The position numbers and the translations under genes are program-made. Shown here one piece after another: positions 26,831-34,501 of a stretch of DNA of 64,000 nt; position 1 is the stretch's first letter; the number at the start of each line of letters is the position of its first letter. The notes under the pieces are model-generated. The model was given only the letters and a program-made list of their open reading frames with translations. It had not been told where the DNA came from and did not search any database. Origin of the DNA: a bacterium (lineage in GTDB: Bacteria; Zhuqueibacterota; Zhuqueibacteria; Zhuqueibacterales; Zhuqueibacteraceae); assembly GCA_023150945.1 (NCBI GenBank), contig JAKLJX010000006.1, forward strand, positions 1 to 64,000, written 5' to 3'.

Positions 26831-27052
26831 TCAGGCGGGTGTGGTGGTTTCCATCAGCCGGCGCAAGCTGAGCGGCCTCATGTCCTGCCACACCTGCTGA
26901 ATGTATTCCAGACACTCGGCCTTGGTGCCGGTGGGACCGGCGTCGCGCCAGCCCAGGGCATTCTCGCGGTCCGCCGGCCAAATGGAATACTGTTCTTCGT
27001 GATTGATGACGACTTTGAAAAGCATCTCAACTTCAGGCGGATTGGCGTTCAT
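26831..27052 (-). CDS. MbtH-like protein
   Basis: A 73-residue protein with the full MbtH signature: [11 protein letters not shown], then GW, G.G, CLEYI and [11 protein letters not shown]. Members of this family bind and activate adenylation domains of nonribosomal peptide synthetases and are usually encoded beside them. Here it lies 81 bases upstream of the first PKS gene in the same direction, but no adenylation or condensation domain is present in the window. It may serve an NRPS elsewhere, or one lying left of the window. ATG 27052 is chosen over a TTG four codons upstream because GGAG sits about seven bases before it. Confidence 0.93.
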   Translation of the reverse strand: MNANPPEVEMLFKVVINHEEQYSIWPADRENALGWRDAGPTGTKAECLEYIQQVWQDMRPLSLRRLMETTTPA

Positions 27053-27196
27053 CTTGTTCTCCAACGTTCAGTGGATCGAACGGCACGTTGACGGCCGGGT
27101 GCGAATTGCAGTCGGGCGCGTGCGCGACGGCAGGCGATTTTGCCGGTCGCGAAATTCGACGCGCGCCGGTTCGGACCGCTGTCGAATGGTGCGGGC

Positions 27197-27952
27197 TTAA
27201 TCGGATTCGTGTTCCTCTTCGGTCTTGGCTTTGGTGCGGCGCAAGGCCAGATTCAAATTCTCGATCAATTCCGAGGCCACCACCAGCACCTGCTTGGGCT
27301 CAAAGCCGGCCTTGCGCAAATCGCGATAGAAGGAGCGCGCCACGATTACCGCCACTTTTTCGGGACTTTTGACCGCCGCCAGGATATGGGAACCCAGCGG
27401 CTCCTGACTGGCGGAATCATCAGCGTTCCGGCTCAAGGCGAGCATGGTATAATGGGAAGCCAGCATGTGCCGCGTTTTCTGCGCTTCCAGCGCCCGGCCA
27501 ATTTGGGCGCCCAATGCCAGAAACGCTTCGCGCTGGCGAACAGCCTCCAGCCCGCTGAGCCTGGCCTCCGGCCAGCCGTAGAAATGGCCGATGACCTGGC
27601 CGTTGACTTTTAGCTCGCCCGACCATTCGAGGTTATCATCACCAGCCTCCTCAGCCCTGCTTTGCATGCGTACGCCGGGATTCAGGTTTTCCAGAATGCC
27701 GTCGGCCAAAGTGCGCACCGGGTAGCCGCCATTGCGGCTGAAGCTGCCGCGCGTCTCGAGCGTGACACTGTCTTCGGCGAACAAGGCGATGCGGCAATGA
27801 TCGAGCGGCAGCAGTTCGACTGCAATTTGCGCGGCCTGCTGCAGCAACGCCTCGACGGTTTCGTGATGTGTGAACAGGCGATTCAACAGGGTGAGCGCCT
27901 TTGTAAGCGAAACGTTCTCGGCCGCCGTTGCCGGCGGTTTCCCCACGACCAT
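27197..27952 (-). CDS. GAF-domain protein of unknown function
   Basis: A 251-residue soluble protein. Residues of about 15-160 look like a GAF ligand-binding domain: a helix (LTLLNRLFTHHETVEALL), a strand pair around CRIALFAEDS, a GQVIGHFYGW strand, and a closing helix. The last 60 residues are helical and basic, with AVKSPEKVAVIVARSFYRDLRKAG, and may be a dimerisation or DNA-binding segment; I do not recognise a named family. Signalling or regulation of the polyketide genes is inferred only from its position, 145 bases upstream of the MbtH gene and in the same direction. GAGGAG eight bases before the ATG supports the start. Confidence 0.75.
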   Translation of the reverse strand: MVVGKPPATAAENVSLTKALTLLNRLFTHHETVEALLQQAAQIAVELLPLDHCRIALFAEDSVTLETRGSFSRNGGYPVRTLADGILENLNPGVRMQSRAEEAGDDNLEWSGELKVNGQVIGHFYGWPEARLSGLEAVRQREAFLALGAQIGRALEAQKTRHMLASHYTMLALSRNADDSASQEPLGSHILAAVKSPEKVAVIVARSFYRDLRKAGFEPKQVLVVASELIENLNLALRRTKAKTEEEHESD

Positions 27953-28107
27953 GGCTAGTTCTCCTCAAGGGACAGCGGTGAGCTGCTTTGGGGGTGCTTT
28001 TGCAATAGACTCATATTGTGAAGCTCGAACTTGTCTTATCGCACGGCCGAACTCATCCGGTCTGGTTTGTGGAAGAATTGGCAAGCGAACCTGCCAATCT
28101 TCTGGAT

Positions 28108-29058
28108 TCACAGATTGATGTTGCCGTTCTGATAGGCCAACCAGGATTTGCCTTTGGGCGTTAGTTCCCAGACACCTCTTGGCGAGCCAGACGCCAGCAA
28201 TCCATCCTTGACCATCTCATAGCGCGCCCAATGCGCTGCGTTTTCCCACCTAAGCATGCCCGAACTCGGAAGGGTGGCCAGATCGTACTCATTCAAAGCA
28301 GATTTCATTGACTCTCTTACTTCTCTTAAGACATCAACTGAGGCTGCGGCTCCCCCGAGCTTGGTTAGAGCCCGAAGTATGGGAATGCGAAGCTCATCTT
28401 CTCGAGTTCGAAGGCCTTGACTGAGCTTTTGAGTCCGTTTGCTCTGTCTTTCGCTTTTCGAAAACTGGGTTCTTTCCGAAATGAAACTGGAATTCCACTC
28501 TTTTTGAAGAGCGTAGACTTTGTCACGAAACTCAGTCATTCGATGTCCGGCTTGACGAAGAGTCTGTACCAAATCGTAGTCACTCGATTCGAAAGCCTTA
28601 GCCCCATCGTGATTGAGATTCTCTATCGCGCTCTCAATTTCCTCAAGAACGATTTCGAAAGCCGTATCGACATCTGCCGCATAATCTGAGAGGTGACAGA
28701 TGATTGCGGGTTTTTGACGATTATTGTAAGTGGGCCCGCCAGGGTGCCTGCAACTTAACAACTCAGTGAATATTTGTGAATCATGCGCGTCAAGTCGGTT
28801 TGTCTCAACGAGCCTTGAGAGCATCTCGCCTGAGTGATACCACGCGACAAATGTTTCCATATTTCCAGCAAACTGCCTGGTACATTTATCCTGGATTGTC
28901 TGATAGTCCTTCACTGTAGGAAAACGATTCTTCGCTTTCCTGATAGCATCGGTAGGATCGTAGCCGTGCTTCATGAAATAAAGCACCGCATAGATTTGCC
29001 TGAGTCTCTCAGGACTGCTACTGTGAAATGGAATCTCCTGGAAACTGGTATAGATCAT
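28108..29058 (-). CDS. Hypothetical protein with C-terminal Mrr_N-like winged helix
   Basis: A 316-residue protein with no signal peptide or membrane segment. The first 220 residues are not recognised; they include a helical, coiled-coil-prone part (about 120-215). The last 90 residues resemble the N-terminal winged-helix domain of Mrr-type restriction proteins: LRIPILRALTKLGG, then WARYEMVKDGLL, then RGVWELTPKGK. There is no nuclease domain, so a regulator or part of a defence gene is possible. Base composition is clearly lower in GC than the flanking PKS and thioesterase genes, and codon use is less biased, suggesting later acquisition. It interrupts an otherwise biosynthetic row. The ATG lacks a strong ribosome binding site. 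Confidence 0.7.
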   Translation of the reverse strand: MIYTSFQEIPFHSSSPERLRQIYAVLYFMKHGYDPTDAIRKAKNRFPTVKDYQTIQDKCTRQFAGNMETFVAWYHSGEMLSRLVETNRLDAHDSQIFTELLSCRHPGGPTYNNRQKPAIICHLSDYAADVDTAFEIVLEEIESAIENLNHDGAKAFESSDYDLVQTLRQAGHRMTEFRDKVYALQKEWNSSFISERTQFSKSERQSKRTQKLSQGLRTREDELRIPILRALTKLGGAAASVDVLREVRESMKSALNEYDLATLPSSGMLRWENAAHWARYEMVKDGLLASGSPRGVWELTPKGKSWLAYQNGNINL

Positions 29059-29147
29059 ATCACATCACTGTCCCCAATTTGCGTTTGGCAGATTGTAGAA
29101 ATCCGCTTATAGCAGGGCTTCAAGCGGGTAACTTGCCTATCTAGCCT

Positions 29148-29912
29148 TCACTTTTCCAGATAGATTTTCAGTTCTTGTGCAATCGCGGCGAGCAGCGCGG
29201 CACGGTTTACTTCATCCTGCCAATAGAAATGGCCGCCCTCGAACAGGCGCAAGGTGCAGGTGCTGCGCGTGTGTTCGCGCCAGCCGGCGAGATGCTCCTG
29301 CGCCACGCGCTGGTCGGCGCGGCCGCCAAACACGGAAATCGGACATGCCAGCGGCTCCGCCGGCGCGTACACGTAGCTTTCGAACACGGCAAAATCCGCG
29401 CGCATCACCGGCAGCATGAGTTGCATCAACTCGGGACTCTCGCGCACAGCTTTGGGAATGCCGTTGTAACGATTACCCACCTCCGCGACAAATGCGGATT
29501 CCGGCAGATGGTGAATGGGCGGATCGTTTTCCGGCGCATGCGGCGCGCGCCGCGATGAAACAAACAGATGCAGCGGCTCGCAACCGCGCCGGCGCAGCAG
29601 CCGCACGACTTCGAACGCAAGCAAGCCGCCGAGACTGTGGCCAAAAACGGCAAAGGGTTTATCCAAAAAAGGAAGCAGACCTTCGGCGGCAGCCTGAGCC
29701 AACGGCCCCAGTTGCTGAAAGGGCCGTTCCCGCAGGCGCGCGCCCCGCCCCGGCAGTTCCACCGCGCAAAGCTCCACGCTCGCCGGCAGGTGATTCAGCC
29801 AGGGCCGGTAGACCGCGGCGCTGCCGCCGGCATAAGGAAAACAAAACAACCGCAGCCGCGCCTGCGGCCGGAGAGTGAAAGTGTTGATCCAGGAATTGGC
29901 TGTCGTCGTCAT
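29148..29912 (-). CDS. Type II thioesterase (editing, alpha/beta hydrolase)
   Basis: A 254-residue cytoplasmic enzyme of the discrete thioesterase family that hydrolyses aberrant acyl groups from PKS or NRPS carrier domains. The catalytic triad is visible: Ser in GHSLGG near residue 93, Asp in GGRAD near 198, and His in GGHFYW near 227. The N-terminal LFCFPYAGGSA motif is typical of the family. Since no PKS in the window has its own thioesterase domain, this protein could also take part in release, although family members mostly edit. It reads in the same direction as the PKS genes. No strong ribosome binding site is seen before the ATG. Confidence 0.93.
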   Translation of the reverse strand: MTTTANSWINTFTLRPQARLRLFCFPYAGGSAAVYRPWLNHLPASVELCAVELPGRGARLRERPFQQLGPLAQAAAEGLLPFLDKPFAVFGHSLGGLLAFEVVRLLRRRGCEPLHLFVSSRRAPHAPENDPPIHHLPESAFVAEVGNRYNGIPKAVRESPELMQLMLPVMRADFAVFESYVYAPAEPLACPISVFGGRADQRVAQEHLAGWREHTRSTCTLRLFEGGHFYWQDEVNRAALLAAIAQELKIYLEK

Positions 29913-30429
29913 CGCTCAGGCGGTGTTGTCCACTGCACACCCAATCACACGAGCACTGAAAATGAGGCTGGTGTGATCAATTCACTTCTTCAAGTGCACT
30001 GTCACCCTAATTCTTTGTAGTCTCGACCCCTTGTGGGTCGCTGTCGAAGCCACTGAATTCGCGGTTGCAACAATGCCCCACAAGGGGGCAGGACTACGAA
30101 ACTACGGTAGCAGAGCACCAGTCTGTTGCACGTTCAATGTCTGCAAACAGTACCCTCACGCAAAAGCGCAGAATCGCAAAGTTGGCGCAAGCAGGCAACT
30201 TGACGTATTCTTCGCGTCTGGGCGTGAGGTTTTGTCATTTTGGTTGCGGTTCATCCGTGCGGTGTATTCACACGAGTGAATCAGGCAGGGTGAAAGTCGA
30301 TCAGGTTGCTCGGGGACGCTCACAAATTTCCGCAGCGCGTCGTTGCTCAGCCCTAACCGTCGCAAGATATACTTCTATAAAAACAACCTGCCCCAACTGC
30401 GGGAATTGTGGGCGCGCTTTCAACCTGGG
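29913..30429. repeat. Intergenic region with a long imperfect inverted repeat
   Basis: This 517-base gap holds no convincing gene. At 30017-30037 and 30076-30098 lie two arms of an imperfect inverted repeat (core CCCCTTGTGGG and its complement, flanked by GTAGTC and GACTAC), about 38 bases apart. The arms could form a hairpin or be two copies of a dispersed element in opposite orientation. Near 30158-30182 there is an AAAGCGCAGAATCGC-type stretch that also looks like dispersed repeat DNA. Base composition is lower in GC than the genes on either side. Confidence 0.7.
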
Positions 30430-31269
30430 CTAGCGGTTGAGGTGTGCCTCGGGAGGGTGAATAGAAAAACGATGGGGAATGCCGGTTGGCTGCCATTGCC
30501 AGCAGGAGAGTTGGTGATCGCGGCCTTCGGCAGCCAGCGCCGCGACGTAGCCCGCGCCGGCGGTGAGGCTATGCAGTGACCAGCGTGCGGCTTCTGCAGG
30601 ATCCGGGCGGGTGGCGAGCAGGGCAGCAGGCTGATCGGGCGCCAATGAAACATCGAAATGCTCAAGCGGATGGGAAAGGCCTTCTCCGATCGCCTTGATG
30701 TAAGCCTCCTTGCGTGTCCAGCAGGTGAAGAATGCGAGTGGCTGTTGCGCTGCGGGCAGGCGAAACAGCGTCGCTGATTCGTTGGCGGAAAAGAAGCGCC
30801 GGGCGATTTGTTCGAAGTCATTTACCGGCCGGAGGAATTCGACATCGATGCCGAGCCGGCGGGTCAGAGTGAGAGCGAGCAGCGCCACGCCGTTGGAATG
30901 AGAGAGATTGAATTGCAGATTGCTCTGATGCAGTCGTGCAAGGCCAGGCTTGCCGAATTCGCTGTACTCGAATCGAATGTCGCCGGCGGCCACGTGCAAG
31001 TAGCGGCTGATAATGTCGCGCAGCGCCGCCCGCGCCACCACGAAGCGTTCGCGGTCTTTTGCAAAAACGAAACGGTCGGCGCGCTCGCGCTCATCAGCGG
31101 AAAGCGCATCCTGCAGGCTGTCGCGCAGCGAGCTGGGCTGATCGAGCGAAATGCGCCAGACGTGGAGAGCGTGCGGGTGCAATGCCGGCGTATGAGAAGC
31201 TGACTGCGGAGGATGGGCTGGGTTCATCTCAATCATTTGGGGATGAACGATGCCGTCGTATCGATTCAT
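30430..31269 (-). CDS. 4'-phosphopantetheinyl transferase, Sfp type
   Basis: A 279-residue enzyme that moves the phosphopantetheine arm from CoA to carrier-protein serines, here presumably activating the four PKS ACPs. Diagnostic motifs are present: FNLSHSNG near 120, GIDVE near 139 (Mg2+-binding acidic residues), RFFSANE near 153, and FFTCWTRKEAYIKAIGEG near 174-191. The length fits the pseudodimeric Sfp family, not AcpS. It is the first gene on the minus strand of the polyketide row and is divergent from the radical SAM operon. The start is uncertain: ATG 31269 gives an unusual 11-residue lead, and internal ATGs at 31236 or 31227 are possible. Confidence 0.93.
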   Translation of the reverse strand: MNRYDGIVHPQMIEMNPAHPPQSASHTPALHPHALHVWRISLDQPSSLRDSLQDALSADERERADRFVFAKDRERFVVARAALRDIISRYLHVAAGDIRFEYSEFGKPGLARLHQSNLQFNLSHSNGVALLALTLTRRLGIDVEFLRPVNDFEQIARRFFSANESATLFRLPAAQQPLAFFTCWTRKEAYIKAIGEGLSHPLEHFDVSLAPDQPAALLATRPDPAEAARWSLHSLTAGAGYVAALAAEGRDHQLSCWQWQPTGIPHRFSIHPPEAHLNR

Positions 31270-31810
31270 ACACGAATTATTACCATCAAGTCACAACGAA
31301 TGGAGAATTCAATTGCTGGAAGTGTGGAGAGGAGCGGCGAAAAAAACCAGTTCAATGCCCGTCACTTGCCTGTGACACAAGATCAGCATACAGGTTGTCA
31401 CAATGAGCCGAGAAGATTTTGCCTGCTCATGAAAGAACAGAATTGTGTAGGAATGCCCGAAGCATTATCATTGAAAAATTTTACAGAGAAATCATCACCG
31501 AAGATTTACGCAGTGACTCCATTGAACTTGTATTTTTAGGCGCATTCGTGTTTCAAGTTCGTTCGACTCGAATCATGAAGGCTGCGCCGGTCGAGGTATC
31601 GAATGAAGCCATTGCCATGCTACTGAGCCCGGCCACCAATTCGATACCACATAACCGTAAACAGCCGCCCTTTGACGCCACGCTGTCGCTTCCTACCTTC
31701 CCATTCTGCAGTTCTGTGCGAAGGATGCGGAAAGAGCCACACCGTGGTTTTTTCATTATTCCATCTCCGCTGTGCCGTGTATGGGGAGCCAGCCAAAGGA
31801 TGAAAACGCA
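31270..31810. other. Divergent intergenic region, lower GC, no gene seen
   Basis: These 541 bases separate the phosphopantetheinyl transferase (minus) from the plus-strand small ORFs and must carry their promoters. GC content drops compared with the flanks. A TGTGACA ... TGTCACA pair (31371-31377 and 31396-31402) is an inverted repeat that could be an operator, but the arms are 18 bases apart and I see no promoter boxes good enough to anchor it. ORFs that can be drawn here have no recognisable protein features. Confidence 0.5.
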
Positions 31811-31951
31811 ATGACCTCAACTGACACAATCACGGAGATCGGAGAGCCGCCATCTTTAGCCGGTGTCTCTGTTTCTCGCAATCACCAAGGTTTTGCCAAG
31901 GAAGGCTTCTTAGCAAAGGAATGCCCTCCAGCAGGTCGGAAAGGGCTCTAA
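31811..31951 (+). CDS. Small ORF, 46 residues, upstream of radical SAM operon
   Basis: A small ORF starting ATGACCTCAACTGAC with a weak AAAGGAT about ten bases upstream. It encodes 46 residues with an acidic, Thr-rich start (MTSTDTITEIGEPP) and a basic C terminus containing one Cys (AKECPPAGRKGL). It matches no peptide family known to me. Its stop codon ends one base before the next small ORF's ATG, a spacing typical of coupled genes. It may be a leader peptide, a modified-peptide precursor, or not a gene at all. Confidence 0.35.
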   Translation: MTSTDTITEIGEPPSLAGVSVSRNHQGFAKEGFLAKECPPAGRKGL

Positions 31952-31952
31952 G

Positions 31953-32129
31953 ATGCCAGGTGCAGCAGGATCAAAGTACGGAATCCTCAACGATGGCATC
32001 CCGTTGAGGAAAGGCAAGGACGCCGGCAGCGAGAGCAGGGATGAACTTCAGTCGGAACTCAAAGACCTTCGGCCGTTGATCAAGAGCCGCGCAAAACGCA
32101 AAGCAACCAGTCAACCCACGGCCTCGTGA
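31953..32129 (+). CDS. Small ORF, 58 residues, directly before radical SAM gene
   Basis: A 58-residue ORF ending six bases before the radical SAM start codon, with AAGGG about eight bases before its own ATG. The first half contains Gly, Tyr, Asn and Asp (SKYGILNDGIPLRKGKD). The second half is charged and helix-prone (DELQSELKDLRPLIKSRAKRK). It has no Cys. Short ORFs in this position are often precursors of radical-SAM-modified peptides, but no known precursor family is recognised, so that role is inference from position only. Alternatively it is a small accessory or spurious ORF. Confidence 0.45.
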   Translation: MPGAAGSKYGILNDGIPLRKGKDAGSESRDELQSELKDLRPLIKSRAKRKATSQPTAS

Positions 32130-32135
32130 GCGCGC

Positions 32136-33362
32136 ATGTCCGTCTCGACCTTTGAAGCCTGGGAGGCGCTGCTGGCGCCGGATTCCGCGCTGGTGTCAGC
32201 GCAGGGCGTGGGGCCGCTGCACCGCTTGTTGGTGGAAAACGCCAAGTTGACGTGGTTCGATATTGATCTTCACAAAGCGTGCAATCTCACTTGCAATCAT
32301 TGCTTCTACCACGACAACTATCCCAAGAGCAGCCGGCCGGCGCTGTCCGCCGAATTGCTGGAGGAGGCCATCCGCCAGGCCCTGCGCATGCAGGTCAGCG
32401 TCTTGACTTTCAGCGGCATGGAACCGACGCTGTCGAAGAACTTCAGCTTGGCGATTACTGCCGCGAGTGCCAGTCGCGCCAGCTTCGCGCCCCAGGCCAA
32501 GATCGGGTTGATCACCAACGGCCTCACGCTGCCGTTGCATCTCGATCGGCTCGCACAAACGCCGGTTGACTTCATCGACATTTCGATCGACGGCTGGGAA
32601 TCCCATAACCTCATTCGTTCCGGCACGCGCGACCGCGTCGTGGCCAATTTCAAGCTCGCCCAAGAGCGGCTGCCCGCCACCCGCGTCGGCAGCTCGACCG
32701 TGCTGCGCAACGACAACATTTTTGATGTGCTCGAGATGATCAAGCATCTCTCGGCATTCTCGAGTTATTTCTACTTCGAGCCGGTCATCGCTGCGGTTGA
32801 CAAGCACGTGCCCTCGCTGGCGGCGAGCAATCTTCTGGCCTTCGTCACCCGGCTGCGCCTGCTGGCGGAAAATCTCGCTGACCGGCAGATGCGCTTTTCG
32901 ATCCTGCTCAACGGCGATCAGACCCTGCCTCTGTTCTATGCCGGCATTCTGGAGCCGGAGCAAATCGAAGAAGACGAACTGCATTCGCTCTACATTCGCC
33001 AGCGCTTCGGCAAAGCCGAAATCGATTTCATTCTGCGCATGGTGCCGGAGTACTTTTGGCGCAGCGCGCGCTTGAGCTACGACGGCTACTGGCTCGGCAC
33101 GTGCGATCTGTTGCAGGCGCCCGACTATCGCGAGCTGGCGAGCGGCAGCTTCGCCGAAACGCCCGACCTGCCGCAGCTCATGCAACGCTCGCTCAGCCGG
33201 GATTCGCTGTTCCATCAAATGATCGCGGAACTGCACCGGCAGCCCTGCGGCCACACCCTCCGTGAGCAGCAATACTGCCTGGGTTGCTTCAGCAGGCGCA
33301 TTGTCGACATGGTGCACCGGCGCTACGGCAGCCAATGGGCGACGGTGCCGCATGCTGCCTGA
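32136..33362 (+). CDS. Radical SAM protein with SPASM-like C-terminal cysteines
   Basis: A 408-residue radical SAM enzyme. The [4Fe-4S]-binding CNLTCNHC motif (Cys 49, 53 and 56) binds the cluster that cleaves S-adenosylmethionine. LTFSGMEPTLS near 94-104 corresponds to the GGEP SAM-binding strand, with Ser-Gly-Met-Glu replacing GGE. A C-terminal set of cysteines (323, 371, 381 and 384, the last two as CLGC) looks like a SPASM or twitch site for an auxiliary iron-sulphur cluster, common in peptide-modifying members. The two small ORFs before it and the methyltransferase after it form its setting. It could modify one of those peptides or act on the neighbouring polyketide; nothing in the sequence fixes the substrate. 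It has no strong ribosome binding site, fitting translational coupling. Confidence 0.88.
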   Translation: MSVSTFEAWEALLAPDSALVSAQGVGPLHRLLVENAKLTWFDIDLHKACNLTCNHCFYHDNYPKSSRPALSAELLEEAIRQALRMQVSVLTFSGMEPTLSKNFSLAITAASASRASFAPQAKIGLITNGLTLPLHLDRLAQTPVDFIDISIDGWESHNLIRSGTRDRVVANFKLAQERLPATRVGSSTVLRNDNIFDVLEMIKHLSAFSSYFYFEPVIAAVDKHVPSLAASNLLAFVTRLRLLAENLADRQMRFSILLNGDQTLPLFYAGILEPEQIEEDELHSLYIRQRFGKAEIDFILRMVPEYFWRSARLSYDGYWLGTCDLLQAPDYRELASGSFAETPDLPQLMQRSLSRDSLFHQMIAELHRQPCGHTLREQQYCLGCFSRRIVDMVHRRYGSQWATVPHAA

Positions 33363-33628
33363 GCTGGCCGCGGCCATTGCCGGAAGGACGATCGCCGCAT
33401 ACAAAACGGTGATCCTCTCGCCTCGTTCTAGCGGCCTGCGGCAAACAGCTCCCGGTTTTGTCATTCAGACGAAGCTTGTGAGCAATACGAGATGCACCAG
33501 CAACTTCACAAGATCCCCACTGGATGACACCAGGGGATAAGACGAGTTTTACAGGATAACGACGTCCCATTGGCCGGTGCCACTGCTCTGCCCCTCTCCC
33601 CGCCGCGCCGGCCGGTTTTCGATTCTCC

Positions 33629-34501
33629 ATGATGATGCCCGATTCCCCCATCACCGAAGCCCAGTACCTCCGCGAGTTCTATGACGCCTTTGCGCCGTTC
33701 TACAACGATTTCTATGATCTGATCGACTATCCGGCGTGGGCCGGTTTGATTCAGCGCGCGCTCGATGAGCTGCTGCCGCCGCCGCGCCGCATTTTGGAGG
33801 CGGGCTGCGGCACCGGCGCCATGCTGGCGGAAATCGCCACGGTGCCGCGGCAAACCTGTGTGGGCGTTGACTTGAGCCGGCCGATGCTTGACATTTGCGC
33901 AAAAAAATCCTTTGTTAATCCGCGGCCGGGGCTGGCGCAAGGCAATCTTCTGGCTCTCGGTTTTCAAGAGGAAAGCTTTGACGCGGTACTCGGTGTCTTC
34001 AGCCTGCTCAATCTCTATGGCGCCGCCGGCCGCCGCCGCCTGCTCGCTGAAATCCGGCGGGTGCTCAGGCCCAACGGCGTTTTTCTGGCAGATTTTGCCA
34101 CGGTGCAGCGCTATCTCGAGTTGCGCGAGGCCGCCGGCCACGGGCAAGAAACCTCGCATTGCGAGGCGGCGTTCAAGCTGCACCAATCCTTTCCGGCGGC
34201 GCAAGAGGCCAGTTCCCGCACGCCGGCAGGATCGCCCGCAACCGATGAATTCGTGATCGACCGGACATTGAGCGCCGGCAGCCGAAGCGCCCGCCATCGC
34301 ATGTATTTCTTCACCGCCGCAGCGCTGGCGGCCGAACTGGCGCAAGCCGGCTTGGAAGCGATAAAAACCGTTCCCCTCGTGCCCGACAGCTCCGCACCGG
34401 CAGCCAATCGTCTCATGCTGATTGGACGGAAGCCATGCAACGCTTCTACGCGGACATCATCGACGAATGCATCGAAAAGTTTCGCCTCGAAGAGGGCCTG
34501 A
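33629..34501 (+). CDS. Class I SAM-dependent methyltransferase
   Basis: A 290-residue soluble methyltransferase. Motif I is ILEAGCGTGAMLAEI (about 54-68), followed by the acidic strand GVDLSRPML, the motif around DAVLGVFSLLNLYG, and a post-motif strand VLRPNGVFLADF. The family transfers a methyl group from SAM to small molecules or proteins; the acceptor is unknown. Its C terminus after LMLIGRKP is a low-complexity Ser/Thr/Lys tail created by a 67-base overlap with the next gene, so natural translation probably runs into that gene's start. It follows the radical SAM gene after a 266-base gap. Confidence 0.88.
   Translation: MMMPDSPITEAQYLREFYDAFAPFYNDFYDLIDYPAWAGLIQRALDELLPPPRRILEAGCGTGAMLAEIATVPRQTCVGVDLSRPMLDICAKKSFVNPRPGLAQGNLLALGFQEESFDAVLGVFSLLNLYGAAGRRRLLAEIRRVLRPNGVFLADFATVQRYLELREAAGHGQETSHCEAAFKLHQSFPAAQEASSRTPAGSPATDEFVIDRTLSAGSRSARHRMYFFTAAALAAELAQAGLEAIKTVPLVPDSSAPAANRLMLIGRKPCNASTRTSSTNASKSFASKRA

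Noticed and set aside
30065-30433. 122-codon plus-strand ORF with a CPNCGNC motif
   Set aside because: It runs across the inverted repeat and dispersed-repeat sequence; the Cys motif alone is not enough evidence.
31371-31402. CRP-like operator TGTGACA ... TGTCACA
   Set aside because: The arms are 18 bases apart, too far for a classical site, and no promoter is aligned with it.
31419-31814. 131-codon plus-strand ORF in the divergent intergenic region
   Set aside because: No ribosome binding site, no recognisable fold, and it overlaps the better placed small ORF at 31811.
31953-33362. PQQ or mycofactocin biosynthesis
   Set aside because: The small ORFs do not match PqqA or MftA and none of the partner enzymes is present.
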